In this document: positions 42,346 through 50,177 of the stretch, one piece after another
How the letters are laid out: each line of letters begins with the position of its first letter
Position numbering within the stretch: the first letter of the stretch is position 1
Assembly (NCBI GenBank): GCA_021325675.1
Contig: JAJTCM010000002.1
Span: 620,001-684,000, forward strand
Length of the DNA stretch: 64,000 bases
DNA from: Crocinitomicaceae bacterium
Lineage (GTDB): Bacteria > Bacteroidota > Bacteroidia > Flavobacteriales_D > Crocinitomicaceae
Direction of reading: 5' to 3'
Notes under the pieces: generated by a model
Database searches by the model: none
Told to the model about the DNA's origin: nothing
What the model saw: the letters and a program-made list of their open reading frames with translations, nothing else
Translations under genes and position numbers: made by a program

Positions 42346-43405
42346 ATCGGCTTTGTTCCATATCAAAACTTTTCTGATTCAAAGACGAATGAGCGTAATA
42401 CTCATCGTCTTTTTGCTTTTGGCCCTCGTCTATGCCGCCTTGCTTTATAAATATGGGTTCAGCATGCAGGCTATCTGCTTTGAAAGTATTTCCTTCTTGA
42501 TTTTTCACGGGTTTTTTACCTTGATCCTCAGCCGGATCCACCGGTTTTATCATTCGCGCTCGGCTATTTCGATCGTTCACCTGAGCACGGTGATTTTCTT
42601 CAGCTTGTTTTACCTGTTCTTTATTTACGAATACGCGAACCTGGTATATGAAGACAACAGTGTGTACGGAACTTATGTAAGGCATTCCTTCCCGGTGCGC
42701 TGCATTTTGTCCTTTTTGCTGCTATTTTCGGTAGCCAACCAGTTTTGGATCGACAAGCATCTACTGGACGAGGAAAAACGCAACCAGGTGATGATTGAGA
42801 ACGAAAAACGCCTGGTGCGCTCGGAGCTGGATAAATTGAAACAGCAGTTCCAGCCCCATTTTTTGTTCAACTCCCTGAATTCAATCTCTGCGCTGATTGG
42901 CTCGCAGCCCGCTGAAGCCCGCAGGATGATTTTGCTTTTGTCTGACTTTTTGCGCTTATCTATCCGGGAACGCGACAAGGAGTTCGAAAGCCTGCAGCAG
43001 GCACAGGAATTCCTCGGGCTTTACCTTGAAATCGAAAAAGTGCGCTTCGGCCATCGCCTGAAAGTCGAAATAAACATTGACCCGACGCTTGAACAGGAAC
43101 AAATTCCCGCCCAGATCCTGCAGCCGCTGGTTGAAAATGCCATCAAATACGGTTTGTATGGAAACCTGGGCGAGCTCACTATTGGTGTAAACATAAAGCT
43201 GAACGCCAGGATGCTGGTCATGCAAATTACAAACCCTTACGAAGAAAACGCCGTTAATGCCTCCAAAGGAACGGGTTTCGGCCTTAAATCCGTGGAACAA
43301 AAACTAAAAATCCTCTATGGCCGCACCGACCTGATCCGTATCCGGAAAACTGCCGGACAATTCGAAATCGAAATCTCGATCCCGGTCTTGGCGTCTGATG
43401 TCTAA
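42338..43405 (+). CDS. LytS-type sensor histidine kinase (His_kinase family)
   Basis: 355 residues from the ATG at 42338, which overlaps the LiaF-like gene; an upstream in-frame TTG at 42323 is less likely. Three or four TM helices in the first 150 residues and no large periplasmic domain, so it probably senses through the membrane or a partner. Then L-K-Q-Q-F-Q-P-H-F-L-F-N-S-L-N (phospho-acceptor His), and the ATPase motifs I-L-Q-P-L-V-E-N-A-I-K-Y-G and G-T-G-F-G-L-K-S-V. Twenty bases precede the LytTR regulator gene. Partnership with LiaF-like protein and regulator is inferred from the operon. Confidence 0.93.
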   Translation: MPKSALFHIKTFLIQRRMSVILIVFLLLALVYAALLYKYGFSMQAICFESISFLIFHGFFTLILSRIHRFYHSRSAISIVHLSTVIFFSLFYLFFIYEYANLVYEDNSVYGTYVRHSFPVRCILSFLLLFSVANQFWIDKHLLDEEKRNQVMIENEKRLVRSELDKLKQQFQPHFLFNSLNSISALIGSQPAEARRMILLLSDFLRLSIRERDKEFESLQQAQEFLGLYLEIEKVRFGHRLKVEINIDPTLEQEQIPAQILQPLVENAIKYGLYGNLGELTIGVNIKLNARMLVMQITNPYEENAVNASKGTGFGLKSVEQKLKILYGRTDLIRIRKTAGQFEIEISIPVLASDV

Positions 43406-43425
43406 AGTCTAATATCTTTAAAAAC

Positions 43426-44160
43426 ATGAAAACAATCATTATCGACGACGAACCTTTAGCGAGGATGCTGGTAAAGGAATACCTGGTTTCCCACCCGGAA
43501 ATGGAAGTGATCGCGGAAGCGGAAGACGGTTTCGACGGCGTGAAAAAAATCAACGAGCTGAAACCGGATGTCGTTTTCCTCGACGTGCAAATGCCAAAAT
43601 TAAACGGCTTCGAGCTGCTTGAATTACTAAACCATTTCCCGCAGGTGATTTTCACAACGGCTTTTGATGAGTACGCCCTGAAAGCATTTGAAAGCAATGC
43701 AGTCGATTATTTGCTCAAGCCTTTTTCGGAAGAACGCTTCAGCCAGGCGCTCCATAAACTGAAAAACGATGCACCGGCAGCAGAAAAAAATATCGGGAAG
43801 CTGACTGATTTTAATCCCAAATACGAAGAAGAAAGCAGCCGTATCGTCGTGAAAAACGGCAGTGAAATCCAGATCCTCCCAACGCGGGATATCGACTTCA
43901 TTGAAGCGTACGACGACTACGTGAAAATCTATATCGGCGAAAAATACCACCTCAAAAAGAAAACACTTTCCTATTATGAGCCTGTACTCGCCCCAGCCAA
44001 TTTTTTGCGTGTTCACCGCAGTTTTATATTAAATCTTGCGAAATTAACCCGAATCGAGAGCTTTGAAAAAAATTCATACCTCGCGATCTTAAGCTCCGGG
44101 ATGCGCATTCCGATCAGTAGAACATCCTATCCGGTCTTGAAAGCGAAGCTGGGAATTTAA
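43426..44160 (+). CDS. LytTR-family response regulator
   Basis: 244 residues: receiver (T-I-I-I-D-D-E-P, V-F-L-D-V-Q-M-P-K with the phospho-Asp, Y-L-L-K-P-F) and C-terminal LytTR domain (I-E-A-Y-D-D-Y-V-K-I-Y, F-L-R-V-H-R-S-F-I-L-N, I-P-I-S-R-T-S-Y). Third gene of the LiaF-like/kinase/regulator operon. Similar in layout to the regulator at 37584-38324 but clearly divergent in sequence, so the two are paralogous systems, not a recent duplication. Targets unknown. Confidence 0.94.
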   Translation: MKTIIIDDEPLARMLVKEYLVSHPEMEVIAEAEDGFDGVKKINELKPDVVFLDVQMPKLNGFELLELLNHFPQVIFTTAFDEYALKAFESNAVDYLLKPFSEERFSQALHKLKNDAPAAEKNIGKLTDFNPKYEEESSRIVVKNGSEIQILPTRDIDFIEAYDDYVKIYIGEKYHLKKKTLSYYEPVLAPANFLRVHRSFILNLAKLTRIESFEKNSYLAILSSGMRIPISRTSYPVLKAKLGI

Positions 44161-44196
44161 TAACCAATCATTTTTTAGAATATAGCTTTTATTTCT

Positions 44197-44204
44197 TAAG
44201 TTTG
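44197..44204 (+). promoter_or_regulatory. Candidate -7 element for the DUF6150 gene
   Basis: TAAGTTTG, perfect TAnnTTTG, 24 nt before the ATG at 44229; -33 not evident. Confidence 0.4.
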
Positions 44205-44228
44205 AGTCTATTTATAAATTCATAAACT

Positions 44229-44567
44229 ATGAAAAAATTCATGTTAACCGTTGCTTTGATCTTTGCAGGAATTACCCGGGCCAACGCACAAAAGGTGTAT
44301 TCCGTTGATGCAGACTACAAAGCTGACGTTAAAGTATATGTGGTGGACGCAGATTACAAAGCCGATTTGTTGGTTTACAAAGTTGATTCCGATTACAAGG
44401 CGGGAGAAAATGACGGGAAATGGTTTTTTACCGATGCAGATTACAAGGCCAAAAAGAAAATTTATTTTGTAGATGCGGATTACAAAGCTGACCTGAAAGT
44501 TTTCTTCGTAGATTCCGATTACAAAGCCGGGTGGAAAAATTCAGCTAAAAAAGCGGAAATGTACTAA
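44229..44567 (+). CDS. Secreted six-repeat DUF6150-type protein (septoil-knot-like)
   Basis: 112 residues: signal peptide (M-K-K-F-M-L-T-V-A, cleavage near A-N-A-Q), then six repeats of V-D-A/S-D-Y-K-A-D/G spaced about 13 residues apart. The fourth reads T-D-A-D-Y-K-A-K and is preceded by a short insert, E-N-D-G-K-W. From memory, this repeat pattern belongs to DUF6150, a family discussed as forming a 7_1 'septoil' knotted beta fold; treat that as recollection. The ligand or role is unknown. Nucleotide repeats are similar but not identical, so the protein repeat is maintained by selection or an old duplication. The protein ends with a Lys-rich tail. Monocistronic in appearance; DUF2235 gene follows 151 bp later. 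Confidence 0.8.
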   Translation: MKKFMLTVALIFAGITRANAQKVYSVDADYKADVKVYVVDADYKADLLVYKVDSDYKAGENDGKWFFTDADYKAKKKIYFVDADYKADLKVFFVDSDYKAGWKNSAKKAEMY

Positions 44568-44718
44568 AGCAGCCCAAAAAAATAACGTAACAGGAGTGTA
44601 ACCCCAGAAATTTCGCAAAATTCAACAAAATAGAGCTGAAATTACCCCGTTTCCGGGACTTGTTTGATATCTTTTAAAAGTGTAGGTTTATACCCGAAAT
44701 TTTTAAAAATCTACTGTT

Positions 44719-45849
44719 ATGGAAAACAAGCCCGTGAAACGACTGATCACTTTTTCCGACGGAACCTGGAACAAGCCCGGGGCAATGGACGGAAAACACG
44801 AAGTAAAAACCAACGTGGAAATCCTCTTCAATTGTATAGAGCATATTGACAAAGAAGGTGTGCCGCAGCTGAAGATATACGATGAAGGAGTGGGAACGAG
44901 CAGCTGGGACCGCAAAGACCAGGTTATGGGCGGAATTGCGGGCTTTGGGATCGACAAAAACATCATGGACGTTTACACCTTTTTGGTGATCAATTATGAA
45001 ATAGGCTCCGAAATTTACCTCTTTGGCTTCAGCCGCGGCGCTTACACAGCGCGGAGCCTGGCCGGTTTCATCCACAATTGCGGAATTTTGAAAGCAGAAA
45101 ATATCGGGATGATCAACGAAGCTTACGAATTGTACCGCGACCGCAATAAATATTCCCACCCGGACTCGGATTTCATGACGACTTTCAGGAAGAAATATTG
45201 CGTTGAGCCGGCAACAAAAATCCATTATATCGGCGTTTGGGATACAGTAGGTGCATTGGGCCTGCCTTTTGCCTGGTCTGAAAAACACAACACGGAACGC
45301 TATAAATTCCACGATGTGAAGCTCAGCCGCATGATCTTAAATGCATATCACGCTTTAGCCGTTGATGAACGCAGGAAACAGTTTACACCAACCTTATGGG
45401 AGAAAAGCGCTGCCGTAAAAGAAGATCCCAATCATCCGCAGGTGCTCAGGCAACGATGGTTTGCCGGGGTACATAGTAATGTGGGCGGAGGATATGCAGA
45501 TCACGGCCTGAGTGATATTGCGCTGGGCTGGCTGGCCGAAGGCGCTAAAAAAGCGGGCTTATCCATTGACATCAACAAATCTAAAAGGCTATTTGGCAAT
45601 TATGAGTTCAAGCCGGATTATAAGGGCAAACTGCGTAATTCGCTGAAGTGGTATTACCGCCTCACTTTATCTGCCAAACAGCGCGGGATCATGGTGAAAC
45701 GCTACAATAACAAAGGCGAATTGATGGTCACCTGCGAGGAAATCGATGAAACGGTAGTACAGCGTTACCATGACAAATCAATGGGCTACACACCGAAAAA
45801 CCTGAGAAACTATTTTGCTTCGCTGGATACTAAACAAGCAAGTAAATAA
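44719..45849 (+). CDS. DUF2235 alpha/beta hydrolase (Tle1-like)
   Basis: 376 residues of the DUF2235 family, which includes the T6SS phospholipase effector Tle1 and fungal and plant relatives. Motifs: F-S-D-G-T-W-N-K near the N-terminus, nucleophile elbow G-F-S-R-G-A-Y-T-A-R (G-x-S-x-G, about residues 110-118), Y-I-G-V-W-D-T-V-G-A-L-G with the likely catalytic Asp, and F-A-G-V-H-S-N-V-G-G-G-Y with the likely His. No signal peptide and no VgrG, Hcp or immunity gene nearby, so a stand-alone cytoplasmic hydrolase is as likely as an effector. Substrate unknown; lipase activity is inferred from relatives. A hairpin lies just downstream. Confidence 0.88.
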   Translation: MENKPVKRLITFSDGTWNKPGAMDGKHEVKTNVEILFNCIEHIDKEGVPQLKIYDEGVGTSSWDRKDQVMGGIAGFGIDKNIMDVYTFLVINYEIGSEIYLFGFSRGAYTARSLAGFIHNCGILKAENIGMINEAYELYRDRNKYSHPDSDFMTTFRKKYCVEPATKIHYIGVWDTVGALGLPFAWSEKHNTERYKFHDVKLSRMILNAYHALAVDERRKQFTPTLWEKSAAVKEDPNHPQVLRQRWFAGVHSNVGGGYADHGLSDIALGWLAEGAKKAGLSIDINKSKRLFGNYEFKPDYKGKLRNSLKWYYRLTLSAKQRGIMVKRYNNKGELMVTCEEIDETVVQRYHDKSMGYTPKNLRNYFASLDTKQASK

Positions 45850-45853
45850 AAAC

Positions 45854-45890
45854 CATAATTTGCGGCGGTTTATTTCCTCCGCAAATTATG
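45854..45890 (-). terminator. Hairpin terminator between convergent DUF2235 and GNAT-nitrilase genes
   Basis: Perfect 12-bp stem CATAATTTGCGG (45854-45865) with CCGCAAATTATG (45879-45890). On the minus strand it is followed by GGTTTTTATTT, so it best serves the GNAT-nitrilase gene; on the plus strand the tail has no T run. Confidence 0.75.
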
Positions 45891-45924
45891 CTTAACTTAT
45901 GTTAGACGCGGTTTTCCGTCTTTC

Positions 45925-47445
45925 CTACTTTGTTTTGGTTAGGGTATAAAAATCCTTTCTCCGGTCCCTCAGGTTGCGGACACTTCCATAACTGTGCAAT
46001 TCATCCAATAGTTTGAGGTCCACATCGGCGATCAGGATCATTTCCGTATTGGCTGTCGCTTCACTTTTCACTGCATTGGAAGGAAAGGCAAAATCGCTTG
46101 GCGTAAATACCGCGGACTGGGAATACTGGATATCCATGTTTTCCACTTTCGGCAGGTTTCCGACGCTCCCGGTGATGGCAACAAAACATTCATTTTCAAT
46201 AGCACGGGCCTGGGCGCAGAGACGGACCCTCAAATACGCATTTTGGGTATCGGTCAGGTAAGGGACAAACAGGATTTGCATGCCTTCGTCAGCCAGCAGG
46301 CGCGATAATTCAGGGAATTCAACGTCGTAGCAGATCAAAATACCGATTTTACCGGCATCCGTGTCAAACACCTGCAGCTTATCCCCACCTTTCAGGCCCC
46401 AGTATTTTTCTTCATCGGGCGTGACGTGCAGTTTTTCATAAAGCTCCACCTGGCCGTTGCGGTGACACAGATACCCGACATTTTTCAGCACTTCCCCATC
46501 GTATAAAGGCATACTTCCGGCAATGATGTTGACATTGTAGCTTACAGCAAAGGCACTGAATTTCTCAACGATCAGGCTCGTGTACTGCGACATCGCCCGG
46601 ATAGCTTCCGATTCGCTCATTCCCTCGAACTGCGCCATCAGCGGCCCGTTAAAATATTCCGGGAATACAGCAAAATCAGCCTTATAGCTGGAAATCGCGT
46701 CCACAAAATATTCTGCCTGCTGAAAAAGCTCTTCAATGGAGTCGTACAAACGCATTTTCCACTGCACCAAACCGATCCGGACGCTTCTTCTTACCCGGAA
46801 CGCCTGCCTGTGGTTCGAAATATAATAAACGTTGTCCCACTGCAAAAGTGTTGCATATTCACGGCTTTCCGCGTCTTCGGGGATGTAGTTTTTTAAGACT
46901 TTTTTTACGTGGAAGTCATTGCTAAGCTGGAAAGACAATACCGGATCGAAGATTTCAAGCTGCTTAACCTTCTGGATATATTCCTTCGGCGTTAAATCAT
47001 CGGCAAATTTATGATAGTTCGGGATTCTTCCCCCGAAGACGATTGCTTTCAGGTTGTGCTTTTCACACAGCTCTTTCCGGGCATCATACAAACGTCTTCC
47101 CAGGCGCATTCCCCGGTAATCAGGATGGATGAAAACCTCGATCCCATACAGCACGTTCCCGTTCGGGTTGTGTGTGGCAAAGGAATAATTCCCGGTAATC
47201 TGGGCATAGGTATGCTCATCTCCGAAATCATCGTATTTCACCAGGATGGAAAGCGCGCAGCCTACAATCTGGTCGTCAGCCATTACAACCAATTGCCCAT
47301 CCGGGAAAACCGAAAGTAATTTTTTGATCGCTCTTTCGCTCCACACGCTGCCCCCCCAATTGGAATAGGCGGCTTTCATCACACTTACCAATTGGTCATA
47401 ATTGGATTGCTGGAGTTTTTGTACTTCAATTTTTGGGCCTGTCAT
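45925..47445 (-). CDS. GNAT acetyltransferase fused to carbon-nitrogen hydrolase
   Basis: 506-residue fusion. Residues about 1-215 form a GNAT acetyltransferase (Y-R-G-M-R-L-G-R-R-L-Y-D-A-R as acetyl-CoA loop). Residues about 220-500 form a nitrilase-superfamily hydrolase with the Glu-Lys-Cys triad: E in F-A-V-F-P-E-Y-F, K in L-Y-E-K-L-H-V-T, C in L-I-C-Y-D-V-E-F-P. The fusion is known from several phyla; the substrate is not established. It could acylate an amine and hydrolyse an amide in sequence, as a speculative link. Monocistronic; both catalytic sets appear intact. Confidence 0.92.
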   Translation of the reverse strand: MTGPKIEVQKLQQSNYDQLVSVMKAAYSNWGGSVWSERAIKKLLSVFPDGQLVVMADDQIVGCALSILVKYDDFGDEHTYAQITGNYSFATHNPNGNVLYGIEVFIHPDYRGMRLGRRLYDARKELCEKHNLKAIVFGGRIPNYHKFADDLTPKEYIQKVKQLEIFDPVLSFQLSNDFHVKKVLKNYIPEDAESREYATLLQWDNVYYISNHRQAFRVRRSVRIGLVQWKMRLYDSIEELFQQAEYFVDAISSYKADFAVFPEYFNGPLMAQFEGMSESEAIRAMSQYTSLIVEKFSAFAVSYNVNIIAGSMPLYDGEVLKNVGYLCHRNGQVELYEKLHVTPDEEKYWGLKGGDKLQVFDTDAGKIGILICYDVEFPELSRLLADEGMQILFVPYLTDTQNAYLRVRLCAQARAIENECFVAITGSVGNLPKVENMDIQYSQSAVFTPSDFAFPSNAVKSEATANTEMILIADVDLKLLDELHSYGSVRNLRDRRKDFYTLTKTK

Positions 47446-47522
47446 AATTTTTAAGTTAGTGAGTGATTCGAATCGTACATCAAATCAGTATAAAAGCAAT
47501 AGAAATAAATTCCCGGAAACGG

Positions 47523-48641
47523 TCAGGCCTGGTGCAATAAACGCATCACGCGGAAACACAATTCCGTAAACAAGATTTTGCCGTTTGCATTCCGGTCAAT
47601 GTGGTAAAAAGCATTGTTAAAATCCTCCATCAGCTGCATGATGTTGTTGCCGGTGATAAATTTCGCAAAGTTTTTCAGGAATTCGTCTTCCTCCTTCGAA
47701 GTTTTGGTGAGTTGGTCTTCCGTATAGTTTTTCAGCATGCTCTGGCGGAACATGTGCAGCGCGTATTTCAGGAATGTTTTCTGCTTGTCGCGCCCGATCC
47801 CGCTGATTTGCTCGGCCCAGTCCATCATCGGCAGCGGTGATTTTTTCCAGCAAACGCGCATGAGCGTGATAAAGAGCTCGCGGTTGAGGTTTTTTTCGTC
47901 GCTGACGTTCACCAGGTCGTTGGCTTCAATCAGGTTTCCTTCGGATTGCGCGGCAACACTCAGGGCGGTCGATGGGTCAAGCCCGTGCTTTTGAACCAGG
48001 AACTGCGAAAGCTGCTCCGTTTGAATAGCCGGGACCCGGGTTAGCTGCGTCCGCGAAAGAATGGTTTGCAGCATGTTTTCTGCCGCTTCCGAAACGAGGA
48101 TAAACAACGTTTTGGCCGGCGGCTCCTCCAATATTTTCAACAGCTTATTGGCGCAGGTCGGGTTCATCTCTTCCGCCATCCAGATCAGCATCACCTTGTA
48201 GCTTCCCTCGAAGGATTTCAGGCTCAGCTTTTTGATGATCGCAAGGCTTTCTTCCGTTCCCAGGATTGGCTTGCGCAGCCTGTCGTCGATGGTTGCCGTC
48301 CATTTGTTAAGGTTGAAATACGGGTCTTTTTTGATGATTGCCCGCCAGTCTTTCAGGAAGGCATCGCTGTATTTGTCAATCGCCTGTACTACCGGGAAAG
48401 CAAAATGCAGGTCGGGATGCTGTAAATCCTGTACTTTGATACAGGAAGAACATTGTCCGCAGCTGTCTTTCGGCTGCTTGTTTTCGCAAAATAAATACTG
48501 GATAAAAGCGAGCGCCAGGGGCAGGGTGCCGTTACCGGAATTGCCTAAAAAAAGCTGTGCATGGCTGATCTTATCCGAAGCAATTTCCTGGATAAAATGG
48601 TGTTTTAACTCGTCTTGCCCTACGACATCTTTGAAAAGCAT
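47523..48641 (-). CDS. holB: DNA polymerase III delta' subunit
   Basis: Clamp-loader subunit. 372 residues from the ATG at 48641 (M-L-F-K-D-V-V-G-Q-D-E-L), the normal start; an upstream in-frame codon adds 13 unlikely residues. Zinc motif with four Cys: F-C-E-N-K-Q-P-K-D-S-C-G-Q-C-S-S-C. The P-loop position reads G-N-S-G-N-G-T-L-P with no catalytic Lys, as expected for delta', which does not hydrolyse ATP. Sensor region I-L-S-R-T-Q-L is present. TAATTTTA, one mismatch from the -7 consensus, ends three bases before the ATG. Confidence 0.88.
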   Translation of the reverse strand: MLFKDVVGQDELKHHFIQEIASDKISHAQLFLGNSGNGTLPLALAFIQYLFCENKQPKDSCGQCSSCIKVQDLQHPDLHFAFPVVQAIDKYSDAFLKDWRAIIKKDPYFNLNKWTATIDDRLRKPILGTEESLAIIKKLSLKSFEGSYKVMLIWMAEEMNPTCANKLLKILEEPPAKTLFILVSEAAENMLQTILSRTQLTRVPAIQTEQLSQFLVQKHGLDPSTALSVAAQSEGNLIEANDLVNVSDEKNLNRELFITLMRVCWKKSPLPMMDWAEQISGIGRDKQKTFLKYALHMFRQSMLKNYTEDQLTKTSKEEDEFLKNFAKFITGNNIMQLMEDFNNAFYHIDRNANGKILFTELCFRVMRLLHQA

Positions 48642-48644
48642 GGC

Positions 48645-48652
48645 TAAAATTA
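48645..48652 (-). promoter_or_regulatory. Weak -7 element abutting holB start
   Basis: TAATTTTA on the minus strand, 7 of 8 to TAnnTTTG, three bases before the ATG. Leaderless initiation possible. Confidence 0.3.
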
Positions 48653-48736
48653 CGAATTTATCCGTTCCTTCCCCGCTCAAACAAACGAAATTTCTATATT
48701 TATACGTTTAGAAGATAGGTCTACACATTTTTCACG

Positions 48737-50176
48737 ATGAAAACTGCTTTTGCTTTCTTGTTTTTGCTCCTTTCCGGCCGGCTTGCGGCACAGGAAAATT
48801 TTGGCAGTCTGAGCAGTAATTACATGCCTACAAACTCGGTGCACATCAATCCTTCCTCCATGCTTGATGCCAAAACCCGGCTGGATATTAATATCGTTTC
48901 GGCTGGCGTTTTTGTGATGAACAACATCGTTTACCTGGAAAACACAAGTATTGCAGGCCTTTTATCTGACCGGGGATATGAAAATCCTAATTTCGACATC
49001 AAGCTTGACCGGCGGAAATACCACGCGTACAACCGGAATTTCGTCCAGGGCCCGGGCTTCGTTTTCAGCCAGGGTGACCACGCTTTTGGTTTGAGCCTGG
49101 GCCTGAAAAGCTTTACACATGTACGCAAAATTCCCGGGGAAGTCATCCGGGCGGTGGCCACACTGGAAGTTCCTGAAGACAGGTCGGTGAACGGCAAAAA
49201 TTTTTCCATGACAAGCATGAGCTACGGTGAGGCCAAGTTTAGCTATGCCTATACCTTTCTCAAGAAAAAGCGCGAATTGTTTATGGGCGGGATTTCACTC
49301 AATAAATACATCCCGATCCAGGCGGCAGCGACCAAAGTGCGCGAAGCCAAAGCAGAAATTGTAAGTGACAGCCTGGGCTACGTCTTTGATATGGATGCCG
49401 ATAATGTATACCTGCAGGCGGATACGTTTACGTTTTTCAGCAATTTTGGGGTCGACCTGGGTTTTACCTACGAGCGCATGCAGTCTGAAAGCTACAATCA
49501 CCTGCCCAATTCAGGCAAAAACAACTGCAGGCGGAATTATTACCTCTACAAAATCGGCGTTTCACTGATGGACCTCGGCAGCCTGAAATTTGAGGAAGAG
49601 AACGTGGAGTACATTGGCATTAAGGCTTCGGATTATAATTTCACCCGGGAAGAATTTTCGGAGGACAATATCAATGTGCTTGAAAATCTACAGGGAAATG
49701 CCCTTGTTACAACCGATCAGTCCGCTGCTTTTGTGCGTAAGCTGAATAAGGTGCGTTTGCCTTCCTATGTATCGCTGCAAGGGGACTACAACGCCTGGAA
49801 CAATAAATTTTACGTGAACCTGACCTGGGTGCAGCGTTTTCCCTTATCCGATAAATCGCTCGGCGTAGCACGCAGCAATTCCCTGTCGCTTACCCCGCGT
49901 TACGAAAGCCGTTTGTTTGAAGCTGCCCTTCCGCTGAGCCTTTACGAATATACTTACCCGCAAATCGGGCTGATGCTCCGTTTCTGGTTTTTAACTGTGG
50001 GGACAGACAAGCTGGGAAGTATCTTGTTTAATTCCAACATGTACGGAACAGATTTTTACTTTGCCCTGAAAATACCAATTGCGTACCATCCCGATTGCCG
50101 CGACGGCAAAAAAGACAGGTTTAATTATTACCCGAAAAAATTCCGGTGGAGGAGCAAAAGCTGCAACGGGATGTAA
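48737..50176 (+). CDS. DUF5723 outer-membrane-type protein
   Basis: 479 residues, signal peptide (M-K-T-A-F-A-F-L-F, cleavage near L-A-A-Q), then a beta-barrel-like sequence of alternating strands. The N-terminal S-S-N-Y-M-P-T-N-S-V-H-I-N-P-S-S-M-L-D-A segment marks the DUF5723 family of Bacteroidota. Strands such as G-F-V-F-S-Q-G-D-H-A-F-G-L-S and Y-P-Q-I-G-L-M-L-R-F-W-F fit an outer-membrane barrel. No function is known. Convergent with the acyltransferase gene, one base between stops. Monocistronic. Confidence 0.85.
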   Translation: MKTAFAFLFLLLSGRLAAQENFGSLSSNYMPTNSVHINPSSMLDAKTRLDINIVSAGVFVMNNIVYLENTSIAGLLSDRGYENPNFDIKLDRRKYHAYNRNFVQGPGFVFSQGDHAFGLSLGLKSFTHVRKIPGEVIRAVATLEVPEDRSVNGKNFSMTSMSYGEAKFSYAYTFLKKKRELFMGGISLNKYIPIQAAATKVREAKAEIVSDSLGYVFDMDADNVYLQADTFTFFSNFGVDLGFTYERMQSESYNHLPNSGKNNCRRNYYLYKIGVSLMDLGSLKFEEENVEYIGIKASDYNFTREEFSEDNINVLENLQGNALVTTDQSAAFVRKLNKVRLPSYVSLQGDYNAWNNKFYVNLTWVQRFPLSDKSLGVARSNSLSLTPRYESRLFEAALPLSLYEYTYPQIGLMLRFWFLTVGTDKLGSILFNSNMYGTDFYFALKIPIAYHPDCRDGKKDRFNYYPKKFRWRSKSCNGM

Positions 50177-50177
50177 A

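Noticed and set aside
44719-45849. Type VI secretion effector locus
   Set aside because: DUF2235 resembles Tle1, but no VgrG, Hcp, PAAR or immunity gene is present around it.
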